Counted from the stretch's first letter, positions 22,380 through 36,390 are shown. The stretch is DNA of 64,000 nucleotides from Tricholoma matsutake (GCA_026075535.2 AP026541.1:10726001-10790000), one strand, 5' to 3'. Translations and numbers: made by a program. The notes: generated from the sequence alone by a model not told the origin.

Positions 22380-25087
22380 CTATGGATAGCTCAGGGCCCA
22401 TCAATTATATTATGTAATGTGCTTTACATCCTGCATTCATCGGTCTGCCTTATTTCTGTGGGCATGCTGGCAGATGACTCAAATGTGATAACACATTTCA
22501 ATGATTCAGTTTGTTGGATTACTGGTAAATCTACTGGCACCTTTATTGCATGTGGATCGCAACTATCCAAGAAACTTTATTCACTCAATCTCCACACAGT
22601 TACTGCCAACCATGCCTTCACAGTACACAAATCTTTGGAGATGTGGCATTGCTGCCTTGGTCATGCAAATTACCAATCCATCTGGGACATGGCCAAGAAA
22701 GGGACACTCACAGGTGCACCCCTTGTTTCCACCCCTAAACCACCAAAATGTGAATCATGTGTGCTCAGCAAACAGACAAAAACACCTGTTCCCAAGAAGC
22801 ATGAGGAGGGGCCTGGTCATAAAGCAATGAGGAAGCTGGAGAAAGTGTGGGTGGATTTATCAGGACCACATGCTGTGAAGTTTTGTACCAGGAATTCTTA
22901 TGTAATGGATATAGTGGATGACTATACAGCTTTCCCTTGGTCAATACCCCTTTGCAACAAAGATGATTCTTTCCCTAAACTTAACGCCTGGGAACTCGCC
23001 CAAGAAAGAGAAACAGGGCTTAAAGTCAGAACATACATCACTGACAATGGGGAACTAAAGTCACATGAAATGGAAGCTTGGTTGAAGACCCAGGGGACTG
23101 ATCAACTTTTCACTACACCTCACACCTCAGTGCATATTGGATGGGTTGAGCACATGCACCAGACACTCATGGCTATGGCTTGCACCATGTGCATTTATTC
23201 TAGACTACCAGCTTATTTATGGGACAAATTCTACCTGACAGCCTCCCATTTACACACCAAAACCAAGTGGAAACACACCTTGGGAACTTTGGTATGAACA
23301 AAAGCTGGACTACTCTTACCTATGGGAAATCAGGTGTTGAGCATTTGTCCTTATCCCCAAGAAAGATAATCCCAAGATTTTTGAATGATCCATTGAATGT
23401 GTGTTGGTGGGATATGATCCAAAGTCCAAGTTGTATCGATGCTATAATTGTGCGACAGGCAAAATCCATAGCTCCTATCATGTTAAGTTCCTCGAAAGTC
23501 ATGATGGTCACTCACCACCTCCACCCACTGCCACAGAAGATTGGGGAGTTGAGACAGAAAATCCCATATCAAATTTCAATCCCCTTCCCCTGGATGATGA
23601 GGATGACAAAGAACCAGCCATTGGTCACAACACACTCGACAAAAATGCTCATGACACTGACAAACAACCAGTTACATCAGCACAGCCCATCCCATGTCAT
23701 TCCTCGCACATACCCATCCCTACTGAGAAAAATCCAAAAAGTGACCCACCCATCACCAGAACTGCCAATGCCATTCGAGAATCCCAGGAGAGTGCTATAT
23801 GGGTTAAGGAAGTGTGATGGGAGTGACAAGCTGCGACATTAGCCACTCAGACAGCTAATCAGGCTGATCACCCACCAGATCCCTTGATCAATCATGATTA
23901 TGATGTCATTGAGGAACTCCCACAGTCATTCAACAACCTTGATCTTGGTGATCAGGCACATCAACTCCAGGCCCTGATCTCGGAGATGGCAGATCTCAAC
24001 CCTGAATTGCTCCAGTTTGAAGATGACCCCCAGACATGGGAGAAAGCTAGAAACTCTGTTAATGCAGATCATTGGAAAGAGGGATATATAGATGAGCTCC
24101 AATCTCTTAAAAATATGGGTGTGTACAAGCTGATACCTTGCTGCGATGTACCCCAGGGGAAACAGATCTGAAAAGGGAAACCTGTTTTCCACATTAAGTG
24201 AAATGAGAGTCATGAGACTGGAAAGGCAGTCAGATGGAAGGTTCATCTTGTTTTCAAGGGTTTCGAACAGATCTATGGCAAGGACTACACTAAGACTACC
24301 TCACCGACCGTGCGCATGGAATTGTGGAGAATACTCCTTCACTTAGCAGCATCCCTTGGTTGGGATGCACAACAAATTGATGTCAAGATGGCATTCCTTT
24401 ATGGGGTACTACCCACTGACAAGGTACAATATATGCAACAACCTACTGGTTTAGAAGAGCCTGGGAAGGAAGACTGGGTTTGGCAGTTACAATGTGGCTT
24501 ATATGGTATGAAACAAAGCAGCCAAATCTGGAACCAAACCCTCAACACCCAAATGATTGAATGGGGTTTCATGTGATTATCCTGTGAATCTTGCATATAC
24601 TATCACAAAACTGACTCAGGGATTATCATTGCACCCATGCATGTCGATGACTACTTATTAATCGCAGATTCGAAGGAGGAGAATGAGCATTTCAAGGGTC
24701 AGATGTGCAAAGTATGGATGATCTCAGAACTATGTACCACATGCTTTGTCATGGGCATTGCTATCACTTGGGACAGGGCTGCTCATACCATTGCACTTTC
24801 ACAAACTGCACTCATTGATAAAATTGTTGAACAGTTTGGCCAAAAAGGTGCCCACCCCATGTCTGCACCCCTTGAACCTGGTTCTAAACTCCATCGTGCC
24901 AACCCACAATCATTCTCCTCTCAAGAGTGCCTCCAACTCAACAAACTGCCATACAGATCCCTTGTTGGATGCCTCCTATACCTGGTGATTTCCACATGTC
25001 CCAACATCTCTCATGCAGTACAACAACTCTCACAGTATTTGGACTCTTACTTGTTCAAACATTGGGGGGCCACTATCCAGCTTGTCT

Positions 25088-25635
25088 GAGCTCACACTCC
25101 AGAGTACAACATTGGTGACTTGGTATGGCTAAGTACCAAGGACCTAAATATTCCACAACCTTCTAGGAAACTTACAGAGAAACAAGTTGGCCCATATGCA
25201 ATCTCTAAAGTAATTTCACCTAATGCAGTAGTGCTAAAACCTCAATCATTCAAGATTGATCCCGAGATTAATGTGTCCCGCCTATGCCCCTACCGCCTGC
25301 CCACTATTCCTGGCCAACAAACCACTCTGCAACCTCCAATAATAGTAGAAGGTGCTCCAGAATACATAGTTGAAGAAATTCTAGACTCATGTCTTTGACG
25401 GAACAAATTGGAGTTCCTAATAAAGTGGAAGAACTATACCGACAAAAATAATTCATGGGAACCTGAAGAGAATTGTAAGCGAGCATGTAATGTGATTGCC
25501 CAATTCTTTAAAGGTAATCCAAATGCTCCGCGTCGCATTGCGAGAATGGTGTATGAGGGGATGAAATTCCGGCCTCACCAAAATTTCATGGAGGGGACAA
25601 ATACAATATTTTCTCACCTGGAAGTCGAGGCATAA
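25088..25635 (+). pseudogene. Ty3/gypsy pol 3' end with chromodomain (second gypsy family, copy D)
   Basis: The frame begins HTPEYNIGDLVWLSTKDLN (integrase C-terminus) and passes VSRLCPYRLP to a chromodomain, FLIKWKNYTDKNNSWEPEENC, ending at TAA 25633-25635. A TGA at 25396-25398 (SCL then stop then RNKLE) breaks it. It is clearly different from copies A-C. Everything upstream of the integrase C-terminus is missing, and the left junction is with duplicated copia sequence. Confidence 0.85.
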
Positions 25636-25646
25636 AAGGGGGGTAG

Positions 25647-26047
25647 TGTTAGGAAACAGCCCCATTACTTAATGAAATTTCATTTTATTTTATTATGTTG
25701 AATTATGCTACACTACGCTGAATTATGCTACACTTTGATAGTGTGAGAATTTTATTTATCATGCATCAATATGTACGTGCATGTGTGAGTGCGTCAGTAA
25801 CAACAATGTACAATATATGTAACATAGTATATAAACCCTAAATATACATCTAGGAGACTGCAGTTGTGTTCTCTTAGGTATTCCACCTACACTTGTGGTG
25901 CAAAACACCTTTCTCAACAAACTCATGTATTAATAATCCCACACATCAAAACCATCAATTCCCCCATCATGTGCATGCATCCTGCCCCCTTCTTGTAGAG
26001 AGAACCTGCACGGTCTTAGCTAGCAGATACTGGGTGTCACCCTAACA
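25647..26047 (+). repeat. 3' LTR of gypsy copy D
   Basis: It starts TGTTAGG after the purine tract AAAAGGGGGG and ends CCTAACA, a perfect terminal inverted pair; length 401 bp. A TATA-like TAGTATATAAACCC lies at about 25828. The 3' flank ACAAC matches the copia sequence at the presumed target. Confidence 0.85.
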
Positions 26048-26658
26048 ACAACAACTCTCACAGTATCTGGACTCTCACTCATTCAAACATTGGGGGGCCA
26101 CTATCCAGCTTGTCTGATACTTGAAAGGAACATGGGACCTTAAATTACACCTCGGGGGCATCCATCTGATCACACTTTGTGCATTCAGTGATTCAGATTG
26201 GGCCAACTGCCTTGACACCTGATGCAGTGTCGGCAGATACATCTGTTCACTCGGTTCAGGTGCTGTCTCTTGGGCTGTGCGCAAGCAGAAAGTCATTGCA
26301 GCATCATCTTGTGAGGTGGAATACATCACAGCTTTTGAAGCCGCCAAAGAATGTATTTGGCTGCGCACCCTACTCGACGGTATTGGCTACCACCAAACCC
26401 TCCCCACCACTATTTCCTGCGACAATACTGCTACTAAAACCCTGTCTGAGGACCCCCTGTTGCACTCCTGTGTCAAACACATAGATATCAAATACCATTT
26501 TCTATGCAAACATGTACAATCTGCTGACTTACATCTCACCTACATCAATACTCGCGAAAATGTCGCCGACATGTTCACAAAGGCCCTAGATGTCAAACAA
26601 TTCAATTACCTTCAGAACTTCCTTGGCCTATGCTGACACGATTCCATGTGAGGAGGAG

Positions 26659-27017
26659 TGTTGCAATTCACACTGTGATCGTGCAATCAGCACGTTTGAT
26701 GTGCACTCTATCTTTAGCACATCCCTTTGACATGCCTGAACAAATGACTCATAGATACCTTTTCTCTTGTTATCCCATATATACAGGGAGATAAATACCC
26801 AATCACCTCAGTCACTTATACAAGAGTATTAACTCACATTCCAAGTTACAGATTGCTTACTGTACCTTAGTTTACTCTTGTGTATTCTAGGATTGACTTT
26901 CTACAGGGTCTTCTGTTAGCTCTTTCCTCTCTGAAGTTACTTACTGTCTCGCAGTGATTTCTCTTAGAATCACTTAGTGTAACTGTCGTGCTCCCACCAC
27001 TCCCACCACTATTTACA
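26659..27017 (+). repeat. 3' LTR of the copia element (right boundary approximate)
   Basis: TGTTGCAATTCACACTG follows the RNase H stop and the polypurine tract GAGGAGGAG. A TATA-like CCATATATACAGG lies at about 26776. TTTACA near 27017 is the likeliest end, but no second LTR is available to confirm it. Confidence 0.6.
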
Positions 27018-29500
27018 GGGGGTGTACCTCGAGGCCCAAATAAAATATTGGACCCTTCAGGCTGACCCTTTGGGTCGCCGAAGGAGTCTTTTTGCCTATT
27101 CCGTTCGCTCCCGTCCGTGAGAATCCAGTCACCCTCGCATATTGGACACTTTAATAAGAGTTTGTCGATCTGCAATCTATGGATCCAAGGACTCGAGACG
27201 GATGTCAGCGTCGGCGTAGAAGTTCAAAACCAGTACTGTACTGTACCATAACCTGTCAGAACGAAATTTCTAGGAAGAACCTTGATGGAATAAGTTAATC
27301 TCTCGTGGAGTCAGTTCTCGGCAATCGGGGACGGGCCGACTCGGATCACGATGGCACCCGTCTGGCGGTGTCTGTGTAGATTCTATAGCCAATAAGTGCG
27401 ACTGGCTGAAGGCTATGTAAGTACCATTAGTAGATAAGTTAATGGGGTGTGGCCGCGGACCCCACACCTCAAATAAGAAGGGCAACTACGCTTGGCGAAT
27501 CGAGATTGTGATGATCACCAAGTGGGATCGACACCGCCTCCCAACGAGCTTCTTCCTGATTTAGGTGACATGCATTTTGACTCCGCAGTACTAGTAGATT
27601 ATTAGTCACGCTCTGTGAACCCACGGAAAATTAGGGAGAGTATATCCTGCTGGACGTCGAGGCCACGACTTGGAGCATTGTACATGACATCGGTGTTTAC
27701 TACCTTCCACGAATCATGGAACATATGTCAGACTGGCCACATGTGTGATGTTGGGCAGCTTTTGTTGTTGTAGATGATGGAAGAATGATTTTGAACACTC
27801 GGGAGATAGATATTCGAGAATGCTGGATCTGCAGCGAGTGAGATTAGAAATCCTGTGCACCTGGGTGAGTAATGTCAACTGTGTCAAGAACGTCTTATGG
27901 TTTTTCCGAAGAAATGTGCACGCAGCTGTCTTTCACCATCTGACTGTTTTAGAATCCCATGTGAACGAGGAGAAAGCACGGAATATAGCCAAACACATGC
28001 CGCTTCTCCTGTAGGCAGTGTTCTTTTCCAGGATACGGTGACGTTGGGAGATAGTCATGCATCACAGGCGCACATGCAATGATGTGGATCCGCAGGTGAT
28101 TCAATGATAAATGTGCCCAATCTGTATTGTTGCCACTATGAGCCACTATGTACCGAACGCTATGCCTTCGATCAACATTTGCATCAGTTTCGAGGTTATG
28201 AATAGAACGTTATCATGTCTAAGAGAATGGGAGCTGACATCTATAATCTGCATCATTTAAGTTAGAGGGCAAGGAATGGTGATGGTACCTGGGGCCTGGC
28301 ACGGATGTGATATGGCGAGGTCAAATAGGCTCTGAGCAATGGATGTTGATGGCGGATAAATCTAGGTAAATCTAGTCCGACCGTTCAGAAGAAGAAAAAT
28401 CACAGTGAACGGGTGCAATTTACCTATCAGCGAGGTAGTCAAAAGCAATTAGCATTACCAGTTGGCGTGCGACCACGCTTACTTCATGGAAGTCCAAAAT
28501 TGCATGAGATTGCGAAATGAGACTTGTTAACACGGATGTTCATCCGAGCACGTCACCAAGTATTGGCCGATGATAAAGCAGATAACGCAGCCACTTTAAG
28601 ATTGAGCATAAGTAAGCACTGTGATGTGCGACGCTTAGACATGCGTCACACACGTAGTGCTAGATCTGCAACGCAGATAATCAGCTAAATTTAACAAAGC
28701 ATCCTGAACAGCGAGATTTATTACATCTGGTGCTAGAGAGAAAAACACATACCTGCTCGGATGTTGAGCAAGATGTATGTCTGGCGATAGTCAATGGCTA
28801 ATCGCATGCCACTGAAGTATAAGCATTGCAGTCTAGCGAGGACTGAAACATCATCTGGAGTAAAACCATGCACGTAGCCCATTATCGTTGGTAGAGTCGA
28901 GACGGATATCCTGCAAATAAAATGACATAAGCCCAAGCCGCCGACAAGCTTAATTCTTCCTATTGGTCTTGACAAATTAAGGAACGCCACTCCGAAGGAT
29001 GACATGGTAACTTCTCGACAGGTTAACATATGGCATAGAGTAATGTTTGTAACCAAGCGAGAGTCAATAGCTAGTCGCACAGGCCAGCTCGGTATCTGAC
29101 CGAAGGAAACACACAGTTCCTCCCTCAGGCTAGTTGCATAGCTGAAAGCAGAAACACAGGATTAACAACGATCAATGGCTTCATTATTTGCAAATCGTAC
29201 ATACCTGCTTGTGCGTATAATTCCAATAAAGACCACAGGCTGACTGGCGTCGAATGCCGTAAAGTTCGATTGCCCGGTCTGGTTCGTAGTCAGTCGACTT
29301 AAAGAATCCCCGTCAGATGTCCAAGTCGTCACGAAGTTTTTTTTTTTTTTTGAGCCTGCGTCTCAGGCCCAAGGTTGTCACGGATTTGTGGATGCACACC
29401 AAGCTTATGGGCGGCATCCTCATCAACAACCCACAATGCTACTTAGGTCTCCGCTGACCCTTGATTTCTGAAGGAATACATTGTTCGCCAGCAGCTGTCA
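27018..29500. other. Start of the low-repeat gene island; a possible unrecognised minus-strand gene
   Basis: No transposon motif is seen. On the minus strand about 29340-28733 there are exon-like open stretches with plausible splice sites (for example an acceptor before TATGCAACTAGCCTGAGG and a donor GTATGTG after CATCCGAGCAG). The translation includes SNFTAFDASQPVVFIGIIRTS and ELCVSFGQIPSWPVRLAIDS. I recognise no family and cannot assemble a full model; a T14 run at about 29339 may break it. Confidence 0.3.
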
Positions 29501-29851
29501 AGCCCCTTTTGAAATGTTGACATCGAATGTTTCATATCTCTTCTCGAGGGGTTAGATGTCCAAGACAAGCGACAGAGGCAATATAGTCGATCAAAATTTA
29601 CCTGAGCAGGGTTGCAACGTACGTTTGAATTTATAGTGCTCGCTTATATAACATCACGGAGTTTGAACATAGCAGCAACCGCCAAAAAATCTTTTCACCA
29701 TTGCCAGCCAGCACCGCAAGGGTTATTGAAAACTTTTAAGCCAAATCTCTGCATAACTTCATCTTCGAGACCAGTCGACGCTAGTAGTCGACACTTGGAG
29801 ATAGTACTACAACCAATTCATGTCAACGTCTGTATTCTGGTTCTTTTTCAG

Positions 29852-31482
29852 TGATTATTAATCGCTCGCAACCCTTCAGTGAAGAGACGTTCCAAGATGT
29901 TGCAGAAACCGAGATCGAGTCCAACTGGGACCAGATCGTAGACAAGTAAGTCATCGTTATAGCTCAGAGTTCCAAGAAAGTAGGTCTGATGTGACGTTTT
30001 CCCAGTTTTGATAACATGGACTTGAAGCCGGAACTTCTCCGTGGTATATACGCCTACGGGTCAGTATTGCTTACTACCGTTCAATCTATGCAAACCGGCG
30101 CTGAAACCATCACCCTAGTTTCGAACGACCATCTGCCATTCAACAGCGTGCAATCGTTCCTGTCGTGAAGGGGCACGACGTTATCGCGCAGGCCCAGTCT
30201 GGCACTGGCAAGACCGCCACTTTTTCGATTTCCATTCTTCAGCAGGTGTGCAATATCATGTGCTTTCTCCGCCTTTGATTGCTGACTTTGCTCTGCCCCC
30301 GATCATCAGCTAGACATGTCTATCAAGGGTACCCAGGCTCTTATCCTCGCACCGACCCGCGAACTTGCTCAGCAGATCCAAAAAGTCGTTGTCGCCCTCG
30401 GCGATTACATGAACATCGAGTGCCACGCATGTGTTGGTGGCACCAACGTTCGTGAGGATATGGCAAAGCTCCAGGAGGGTGTCCAGGTCGTCGTGGGGAC
30501 TCCAGGCAGGGTATATGATATGATCAACAGGAGGGCGCTCAGGACAGACACTATCAAGATCTTCTGTCTCGACGAGGCTGATGAGATGCTGTCTCGTGGA
30601 TTTAAGGACCAGATCTACGAGGGTGAGTGTGATCGGTGATTATAACGTGTATGGGCACCATGCTCAATTCATTCGTTTTGCCGCGGTTTAGTGTTCCAGC
30701 TCCTTCCTCAGGATACACAAGTCGTCCTGCTGTCTGCCACGATGCCTGCGGACGTGTTAGAAGTTACCAAGAAATTCATGCGCGACCCTGTGCGGATTCT
30801 TGTCAAAAGGGATGAACTGACTCTCGAAGGTATCAAACAATTCTACATTGCAGTGGAGAAGGAGGAGTGGAAATTGGACACCTTATGTGACCTGTACGAG
30901 ACAGTCACTATCACGCAGGCCGTCATCTTCTGTAACACACGACGGAAGGTGGACTGGCTCACGGAGAAGATGCACTCGCGCGAGTTCACGGTTTCGGCTA
31001 TGGTGCGTACCGATAGCCTTTTGTGCGGATATAGTGATAATGAGGTCATTGCCCTGCAGCACGGCGATATGGAGCAAAAGCAGCGTGAGGTGCTGATGAA
31101 AGAGTTCCGATCTGGATCTTCTCGTGTACTGATTACCACTGACCTGCTTGCCCGCGGCATCGACGTCCAGCAAGTGTCTTTGGTCATCAACTATGATCTT
31201 CCTACTAATCGGGAAAATTACATTCACCGCATTGGCCGCGGAGGTCGGTTTGGACGTAAGGGCGTTGCTATTAACTTCGTCACCACTGAAGATGTTCGCA
31301 TGCTCCGGGATATTGAACGTGAGTTTTCTACGTTGTGGAAACGTTGATACGTGTGGTTAATACGTGCTGCAGAGTTCTATAACACCCAGATTGACGAAAT
31401 GCCACTTAACGTTGCGTAAGTTGCTTCGCTAGCAATGGTCATGATGACATACCTGACCGTATGTTACAGGGATCTCATCTAG
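29852..31482 (+). CDS. TIF1: Eukaryotic initiation factor 4A (DEAD-box RNA helicase)
   Basis: ATP-dependent RNA helicase that unwinds 5' leaders during cap-dependent translation. Coding exons read as 29852-29945, 30006-30059, 30119-30245, 30310-30622, 30692-31002, 31060-31318, 31373-31415 and 31470-31482, all with GT-AG introns of 54-69 nt, giving about 403 residues to the TAG at 31480. Motifs in order: Q motif [19 protein letters not shown], Ia PTRELAQQ, Ib [50 protein letters not shown], then the typical C-terminus [11 protein letters not shown]. Splicing at 31003-31059 restores [13 protein letters not shown]. The first exon is unresolved: the frame is open back to the acceptor at 29851 with no ATG; ATG 29556 with a longer intron is one candidate. 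No frame damage is seen. Confidence 0.95.
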
Positions 31483-32523
31483 CGAGATTCTCCATCCGGT
31501 CCCGCTTACCGTAAATTTAAAAGCAACACATGCCCACGCTGTTTTTATGTCATTTCTGTTCTCCCGAGTTTGTCTTCATATTCTTGTTATCTCAGGTAGA
31601 ATGTATACATGATTTCCATCTGGTTCCCCACATTGCTTCTTTCATCATGATCGTCTGTCCATGTCAGTAGCCAGACTGAGAGAAGGCTTCCATGTGAATC
31701 TACGAAGCACAGCCCTATGAACCCGATTTGCAATCAGATGGAGCTTCCGGCAAGGCTTCGGACAATGATCATGATCTTGATTTGAGAGCCGAATGGCGAC
31801 ATTCGTGGCTGTACTCGGAAGGGCACAACAGTCTCCGAGCACACAGCTACGCTTTCGTGGGCTTTTGTGGCCGGTCGCGAGAGCTGTTGACGTCTTGTTC
31901 TCATGACACTCTCATAGCACGGCTATTCAATAATCGTTGACCGAGACACGGCCCTGTTGGCCTCCCCTTTAAAGCACCCTTCGTTTATCGTACTCTGACA
32001 CCCACCTTCTAGCGATCGGTTTGGGAGGCTCACTTTCAGTTTTGATTTACCCCTCGTTCATTAAACGAAAGGTACAAGATACCTTGGATTCTGCCATTGC
32101 CTGAATCTATTCTCTTCTCTGCGTGGCCCCTCTGTTTTCAAAAGGACCTCGGTGGGTGCAGCGCACTCCACCCCTCGTCTACTACATCAACTTCTCGGTA
32201 CCTTAAACCCTATCTTGCTTTATTGTCAATTCATCTGTAATCTCTCCAACGGAACTAACGGAACCGCCCATTCCCATTCCATGTCTTGTGTCAAAGTTCC
32301 AACGGTGAGTTGTCCGACTTCTACTTCCGCTTTGACATCCCATCGTTTTTCGATCTCCCCGCCCTTCTCGGCGCTCAGCCTACCCTTTCTCGCCCCTGAG
32401 CTTCCATCTTTTTACCATCTCGCTTGTCATCCTTATTCTCATCATCAAGGATCTCGAGTGCTCATATATTTACGTACCTTCCAGCCTTACTCTCAAAAAT
32501 CTACCAACTTTGCCCCCGTTCCA

Positions 32524-33090
32524 ATGAACTACGGTCGCAATCAATGGTCCCCGCCATTACGGCCCTCCCTCTCAAACCCTATCACCTCCACTTCCTATGC
32601 ATCCACCCCCTATGATTCTCGTCCCCGGGACGCTGCGCGTGGCGTGTCCGAGATCCTCCCCTGTCTATACATCTCCGATCTCTCTTTTGCCGAGAACCCA
32701 GCCAGCCTCTCCTCCTACCGTATTACGCATGTACTTTCCACCCTTCCTGATAAAATCCACATCCCGTCCGTACACCCGCCCCCAAGTCGCCTCCAAATTA
32801 AAGTGGAGGACTTCCCCTTTGCGGAACTTGCGGCGCACCTCCCGACAACCACTGCATGGATCCGTGACGCTCTGAAGAGCAGTCCGAATGCACGGGTCCT
32901 TGTGCATTGTGGAGAGGGCATCAGTCGCAGCGTCAGCGTCGTCGCGGCTTTCTTAATAGCGACATATGGCTGGACACCAGTAGAGGCACTGCAGTACATT
33001 AAATCAAAACGAAAAGTTGCAAATCCTAATTTCGGGTTCGTGCAGCAGCTGGGGGAGTATGCGAGGTCGCTGCCCAACTGGAAGTCATGA
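32524..33090 (+). CDS. Dual-specificity protein phosphatase (DSPc)
   Basis: A 188-residue protein from ATG 32524 (MNYGRNQW). A DSPc domain occupies most of it: the N-terminal strand EILPCLYISDLSFAE, ITHVLSTL, the general-acid loop KVEDFPFAEL, and the signature VHCGEGISRS (HCx5R, catalytic Cys and Arg present). The helix TPVEALQYIKSKR and PNFGFVQQLGEY close the domain, as in the family. It would remove phosphate from Ser/Thr/Tyr of an unknown substrate. The frame is open upstream, with another in-frame ATG at 32281 followed by GTGAGT, so a 5' extension or intron is possible. It is convergent with the Rab gene (stops 347 bp apart). Confidence 0.9.
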   Translation: MNYGRNQWSPPLRPSLSNPITSTSYASTPYDSRPRDAARGVSEILPCLYISDLSFAENPASLSSYRITHVLSTLPDKIHIPSVHPPPSRLQIKVEDFPFAELAAHLPTTTAWIRDALKSSPNARVLVHCGEGISRSVSVVAAFLIATYGWTPVEALQYIKSKRKVANPNFGFVQQLGEYARSLPNWKS

Positions 33091-33436
33091 CACTTCCTAA
33101 GCTAACTCTGTTGGTTCTATCGGCCGCCTTCGGACACTGGATAATTTCCTCCCATTGTTCAAAAATCGAAGCACTTGTTTATGCCTTACTTTACTTACTC
33201 CTATTTATAACCCCGACTTTCGTCGGTACGTCCCCTGTACATCTTCCGCCATGGTTCGTCTACACAGCAACTGTACAATAGTCCATACACCACACATATT
33301 ATCTACTCGTCTAAGAACTCGTTTCGGATATATGATATATTGTATTGTATACTTATGCATAATAAAACAAATAATCTTAGTGAAACGTCAACCTCCAGAG
33401 TCCACGGTACCGGTACAGCTTTCTGGTACAAACGAA

Positions 33437-34456
<1,020 letters not shown>

Positions 34457-34686
34457 TCCGTGCCAATCGTGCAGTGTCGCTGCAAGTTCTGACGCTAATG
34501 GTTATATAGAAAGTTGAGTCCTTGGTCTTCGCAAGGGGTTATGGCAACTTGAAGGAGAAGCTATGTAACCCGGTCCGGGCTTCATCTCAGTCCTGGTCCG
34601 ATCACATGATGACTCCTCACGGACTACTCCGGGACCTTGCCTTGTCGTCTTCTCCAAATTTACAACTGTTAACCTCGTTCATCACG

Positions 34687-35009
34687 ATGAGCAGCTGGCG
34701 TACCGTCTTCTCGTATGTCAATGGAATGCTTCGAAAAGTGGTTTATAGCTAAACGGAACTATACAGATACAACAAGTATTCTCAAATTTGCGCTCGCGCA
34801 GTTCGTGCGTCGTTCAAGGAGGAGGAGCGTGTCGCAGCTGAGAAGCGAGGCTTGACGAGTTTGAGATATCAGTCCTGGCAGAACGGTGAGGGTGGTCGTC
34901 AGGTATGTTTTACTTTTCACATCGTTGGATTTCCATGCTGATTGGCATAATGTTGTAGATACTATTGAGTGAAGAAATTGCCAAGGAATCAGGGAAAGCA
35001 CAGGGATAG
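34687..35009 (+). CDS. ATP15: Mitochondrial F1 ATP synthase subunit epsilon
   Basis: A 70-residue protein from three exons: 34687-34712, 34767-34902 and 34959-35009, with introns GTATGT..TACAG and GTATGT..TGTAG (54 and 56 nt). The start MSSWRTVFSYNKYSQICARAVR matches the conserved N-terminus of the eukaryotic epsilon subunit (aromatic residues, then YSxICAxxVR). EEERVAAEKRG and LRYQSWQNGE continue the family pattern. The subunit sits in the central stalk of F1 in the matrix; it lacks a cleaved presequence in this family. Exon lengths add up in frame (213 nt) with TAG at 35007-35009. It is divergent from the Rab gene, start codons 231 bp apart. Confidence 0.9.
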
Positions 35010-35031
35010 GATCACCATCGGACAAAATTCA

Positions 35032-35600
35032 TCAGGACAGGATGTAGTCGATATCCCCATCGCCCAACGTAGATTTTTTTTTTCGTCCGAGCATCGTGGG
35101 GGCGTGGTCAAGACGACATGCCGCCCAGCTAAGCAGCCTACCTTCAAACGTGTAATACGCATTACGCATCTTTTGCAACGTATGAGCTCCGAACCCTTTC
35201 GGAACAGCTGATGAGGCGCTCGACAGTGGCTGACGTTCGGTATGAACTATGGTCTTATACTTGATATCCGATATTGCCGAGCGGATAAATTCAGGTCGAG
35301 GCCGCAAGAGCTCGTGGTGCGGTCACATCTGACTGCCATCGTTTGTGCACAGACTTCATCACTGATAACCTGCATATCGATGCTATCCTCTGTCCCGTTT
35401 GCCTCGGAGGAGGCGAATTTCGGACGACTGCGGGCATTTTGCGGGCGGTGCATAGACTGCGCTATCTATGCCTATGAAGTCGCGGGCAGATGTTCTTGGA
35501 GTTTCATCATGGAGGTATCTGTTAGACTAATAGGAGCGTCGGCAAGAAGTGGAGCGGCTCTCGCATCGAGCATGATGTTCTCACTATCGAAATAGTTCGC
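35032..35600 (-). CDS. Hypothetical protein, possible two-exon minus-strand gene
   Basis: Open stretches on the minus strand (35307-35032, 91 aa, ending GDGDIDYILS; and 35453-35247, 68 aa, with SSEANGTEDSIDMQ) overlap in different frames and look more protein-like than chance, but no family is recognised. The 3' end would lie 23 bp from the ATP15 stop. Splice model not resolved. Confidence 0.25.
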
Positions 35601-36390
35601 TGACTCAAACAATCTATCCTTGGACGGGAGGTCATGGAGGAAGAAAGCGCACTTATGACTAACGATATATACTCAGAGTACTAGTATTCCTTTTCCATAG
35701 TCGATTGCACGTATATGTCGATGGGATTGTACGTAATCCATTGCAGACAAAAAGTTCACAATTTTTCAGGTCGAAGCCTGATGCATCGCAGAGACGTGTC
35801 AAAAAAAAAGTACAGTGTGACAACGCAGACAATTAACAGGTCCAACGTGAGATTTCATTGTGTGGCCGACGATTTCCAGGGCCCTGCTTCGAATGGAAAC
35901 TATGTAGATGCCAAGAGGAATAACGAAAGAAAGGATTTTTCCGTACCACCCGTTATGTGCAATCAGATCGACTTGTATGAAATTAGGGCAGGTACGCACC
36001 ATCGCTTCTGCCTGAAACTTTTGAGGGGTTACTGGCAAGGGTATGTCAGAAAAATAATTAAGCATACCGGGTCGAATTCTTTTTTAGGGCGTCGAGGTTG
36101 GGACTAACTAACTAGGTGTGGGAACTAATTACCGTATTAGGAAGGAGCTAAATCGGATCGTTTCCCTGCTCGCCTCTGACCACCTCCACTTGCCTCGCAA
36201 GCTTTGAAAACCCACCCATTGATGCTATAGTCAAGCTGAACACACTGCAAGTGGTACTGGATCCATAATTAGTAAGTCTCACTTGACTTGTAATCGACAA
36301 TTTAACTGACCCAGCTGGTTTTACATCCAGCACGTTGGCACATGATAACATTCTCACCTCGCAATATCTCAGCCTGCCCACCCATACACA
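35601..36390. other. No recognisable gene
   Basis: Right margin of the gene island. Short open frames only; no transposon ends, RNA genes or conserved motifs noticed. Confidence 0.4.

Larger units (their letters stand above)
22419..26637 (+). pseudogene. Ty1/copia pol (protease end to RNase H), split by a gypsy fragment
   Basis: 22419-23297 encodes the post-protease region (VCLISVGMLADD), the GAG-pre-integrase zinc motif (WHCCLGHANYQ..C..C) and the integrase core (VWVDLSGP, YITDNGE). 23884-25087 holds reverse transcriptase: GWDAQQIDVKMAFLYG, LYGMKQSSQIWNQ and the active-site-like APMHVDDYLLIA. 26055-26637 holds the copia RNase H (VIAASSCEVEYITAFEAAKE, HIDIKYHFL, NVADMFTKAL). In-frame stops (for example TGA 24169-24171 and 24574-24576) and shifts near 23300 make it inactive. 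The order INT-RT-RH identifies copia rather than gypsy. Sequence 25088-26047 belongs to another element. Confidence 0.88.

Noticed and set aside
30843..31227. Minus-strand open frames opposite eIF4A
   Set aside because: They are shadows of the helicase exons.
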